Origin: Candidatus Pacearchaeota archaeon
Lineage (GTDB): Archaea; Nanobdellota; Nanobdellia; Pacearchaeales; GW2011-AR1
Length of the DNA stretch: 7,642 nucleotides
NCBI GenBank assembly: GCA_017608985.1
Contig: JAFCEV010000026.1
Span: 1-7,642 of the forward strand
Direction: 5' to 3'
The notes under the pieces are model-generated. The model ran no database searches, was not told where the DNA came from, and saw only the letters and a list, made by a program, of their open reading frames with translations. The position numbers and the translations under genes are program-made. Shown here in pieces: positions 6,185-7,642 of the stretch (positions are counted from its first letter, which is position 1; each line of letters begins with the position of its first letter).

Positions 6185-7642
6185 AGAAAAAAAGAATAAC
6201 AGCAATAACACAGATATTAATTTTGGTAATAGGAATTATCGCGATTTCTTATGCTGTGGGAAGCAGTGTTGGAGTTGTTAGTGCAGGCACTTGCAAGACA
6301 GATAAAGATTGTAAAAGTTATTGCAAAGATGGAACATGGGTGAGTGGAGGAATATGTAAAGAGGGCAGTTGTTCATATACTTCGTATGTCAAGGACAATA
6401 AAAAATGTCCCACTAAAAAAGATTCTGAAGAAGATAATAAAGAGAAAAGTAAAGCTGGAGAAACTTTATTGGGAATCGGGGGAACTACAGCGGAAACAGT
6501 TACTGCAGTAGGTATATCAAATTATATGAGAACTGGAAGATTATTCCCTTGGAAAGAAATAGCTGAAGGAATTGAAGCAGAAGGTGGTGCAGAAGCAGGA
6601 GCGACAGGAACAGCGAAAGTTGGTGCAGAAGGGGCAAAAACTACTCTTGGTAAATTTTTCAGTAGTACACTTGGAGGAATTGTTGCATCTGCTGCAATAG
6701 CAACCAGTATAGGGCTGACTGTAAGATATATTGCTCCTCTTCTTGGCTTTAATGTTCAACAATCTCAGGCACTTGGATATAGTGTTGCATCAGGAGTTTT
6801 TGCAGGAATAGTTGTTGGTGAGACACTTCCTGGAGGAGGAACTGGACTTGGAATAACAGCAGGAATTGGTGGTGGTTTTATCAGCGCAATTGCAACATTA
6901 GGTATAGGATTAGGAGTTGCAACCATAGTCTTCTTATTTACATTCAGAAAAGAAAGCATAGAAGTTGTAAGTTTTCAGTGCAATGCCTGGGATGCTCAGA
7001 GCGGAGGAGACAATTGTGAATTATGCAACAAACAGGGAAATTTGCCATGCACAGAATACCAGTGTAAAAGTTTAGGGCGTTCTTGTGAATTAATAAATCA
7101 AGGGACAACAGAAGAAATGTGTGTGTTTGTAGGAAGAAATGATACAAAATATCCTGTGATAAAACCATGGACAGATGCTTTAGCAAATAATAATTATCAA
7201 TATTCTCCTGACAACTCAATTTCTCCTCCTGACAAAGGAGTTTATGTAAAATACAAGAAATCCACAGATGGTTGTGTTCCTGCTTTCACTCCAGTATCTT
7301 TCGGAGTAACTCTGAATGAACCTGCAAAATGTAAGTTAAGTCTTGTAAGAGCAGATAGTTTTGAAGATATGGGCAATCTTTATTTCAGCAGGGGACTCAA
7401 CAGTTATAATCATTCTTATACCACTATTCTTCCAGGAGTCAGTGATTTGGAATCAGAGAATATTAGTCTGGATAATGGAGGAAACTATGAAATATATGTG
7501 AGATGTGAAGACAGTGCAGGAAATTCCAATATTGCAAATTTTGTGTTCAAATTCTGCGTAGATGAAGGACCAGATTTAACAACTCCTGCAATTATAAAGA
7601 CAAGTCCTCTAAATAAAGCCCCTGTGTCTTATGGAACAGACT
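6181..7642 (+). CDS. Large cysteine-rich membrane protein with Gly/Ala-rich membrane block, uncharacterised DPANN family (3' end outside window)
   Basis: Open for 487 codons to the window edge. The ATG overlaps the previous stop (ATGA at 6181-6184), so translation is coupled. In order: hydrophobic start (about 10-36); a small cysteine cluster (C38, C44, C48, C59, C64, C76); a charged linker; an Ala/Gly/Glu-rich stretch (about 125-152); a Gly/Ala-rich hydrophobic block (about 159-255) with roughly three to five possible membrane passes, ending VFLFTFRK; then a second cysteine-rich domain beginning FQCNAWDAQ, with C279, C282, C290, C295, C302 and C314. From about residue 370 it looks Ig-like, with GNYEIYVRCEDSAGN (434-448) and FKFCVDEGPD (456-465), and another such domain may start at the edge. 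I recall the CNxW...CxxC...EYxCKSLG and VRCxDxxGN signatures from an uncharacterised DPANN family that sits beside the two preceding genes. It probably forms an anchored extracellular platform; the role is unknown. Confidence 0.85.
   Translation, partial: MKKKRITAITQILILVIGIIAISYAVGSSVGVVSAGTCKTDKDCKSYCKDGTWVSGGICKEGSCSYTSYVKDNKKCPTKKDSEEDNKEKSKAGETLLGIGGTTAETVTAVGISNYMRTGRLFPWKEIAEGIEAEGGAEAGATGTAKVGAEGAKTTLGKFFSSTLGGIVASAAIATSIGLTVRYIAPLLGFNVQQSQALGYSVASGVFAGIVVGETLPGGGTGLGITAGIGGGFISAIATLGIGLGVATIVFLFTFRKESIEVVSFQCNAWDAQSGGDNCELCNKQGNLPCTEYQCKSLGRSCELINQGTTEEMCVFVGRNDTKYPVIKPWTDALANNNYQYSPDNSISPPDKGVYVKYKKSTDGCVPAFTPVSFGVTLNEPAKCKLSLVRADSFEDMGNLYFSRGLNSYNHSYTTILPGVSDLESENISLDNGGNYEIYVRCEDSAGNSNIANFVFKFCVDEGPDLTTPAIIKTSPLNKAPVSYGTD

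Noticed and set aside
6541..7219. Three minus-strand open frames (6541-6762, 6765-6959, 6944-7219)
   Set aside because: They are antisense to the continuous 487-codon plus-strand frame; the Pro/Ser-rich and Cys/Ser-rich products are mirror images of its Gly/Ala-rich coding sequence.
1..7642. CRISPR arrays, insertion sequences, integrase or att sites
   Set aside because: No regularly spaced repeats, transposase motifs, terminal inverted repeats or tRNA genes were seen on either strand.

Overview
This looks like a piece of an AT-rich archaeal chromosome, most likely from a DPANN lineage of the Woesearchaeota/Pacearchaeota/Nanoarchaeota type. The case rests on four things: an archaeal sliding clamp (PCNA); an archaeo-eukaryotic primase whose catalytic core is joined to a PriL-like C-terminal domain; TATA boxes 25-27 bases upstream of start codons with no Shine-Dalgarno, indicating leaderless transcripts; and a cluster of surface-protein genes of a kind I recognise from DPANN genomes. 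The lineage is inferred from family resemblance, not from a search.

Layout. (1) 1-822, minus strand: the N-terminal part of a secreted, membrane-anchored protein that passes from a LamG-like start into FG-GAP beta-propeller repeats; its 3' end is outside the window. (2) 860-2541, minus strand: a tight two-gene unit, yjbQ (UPF0047) followed after 2 bases by the primase gene. (3) 2542-2627: a divergent promoter region with a small inverted repeat over the PCNA start. (4) 2628-3365, plus strand: PCNA. (5) 3366-3582: an intergenic stretch containing a G+C-rich island of about 118 bases (44% G+C against 11-14% in its flanks) that can fold into a 10-bp hairpin plus further helices; it is probably an undescribed structured RNA. 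(6) 3583 to the window end, plus strand: a compact operon of three surface genes: a pilin-like single-pass protein, an exported protein with 43 cysteines, and a large cysteine-rich membrane protein that runs off the end.

How the genes work together. Primase and PCNA are replication proteins sharing a divergent promoter region. The three plus-strand genes are coupled (1-base gap, then an ATGA overlap) and all look exported. Their cysteine content implies disulphide-rigidified extracellular structures, so they plausibly build one cell-surface assembly, not yet described to my knowledge. The most notable points are this surface cluster, the structured RNA candidate, and the apparent loss of three of four Fe-S cysteines in the PriL-like domain of the primase.
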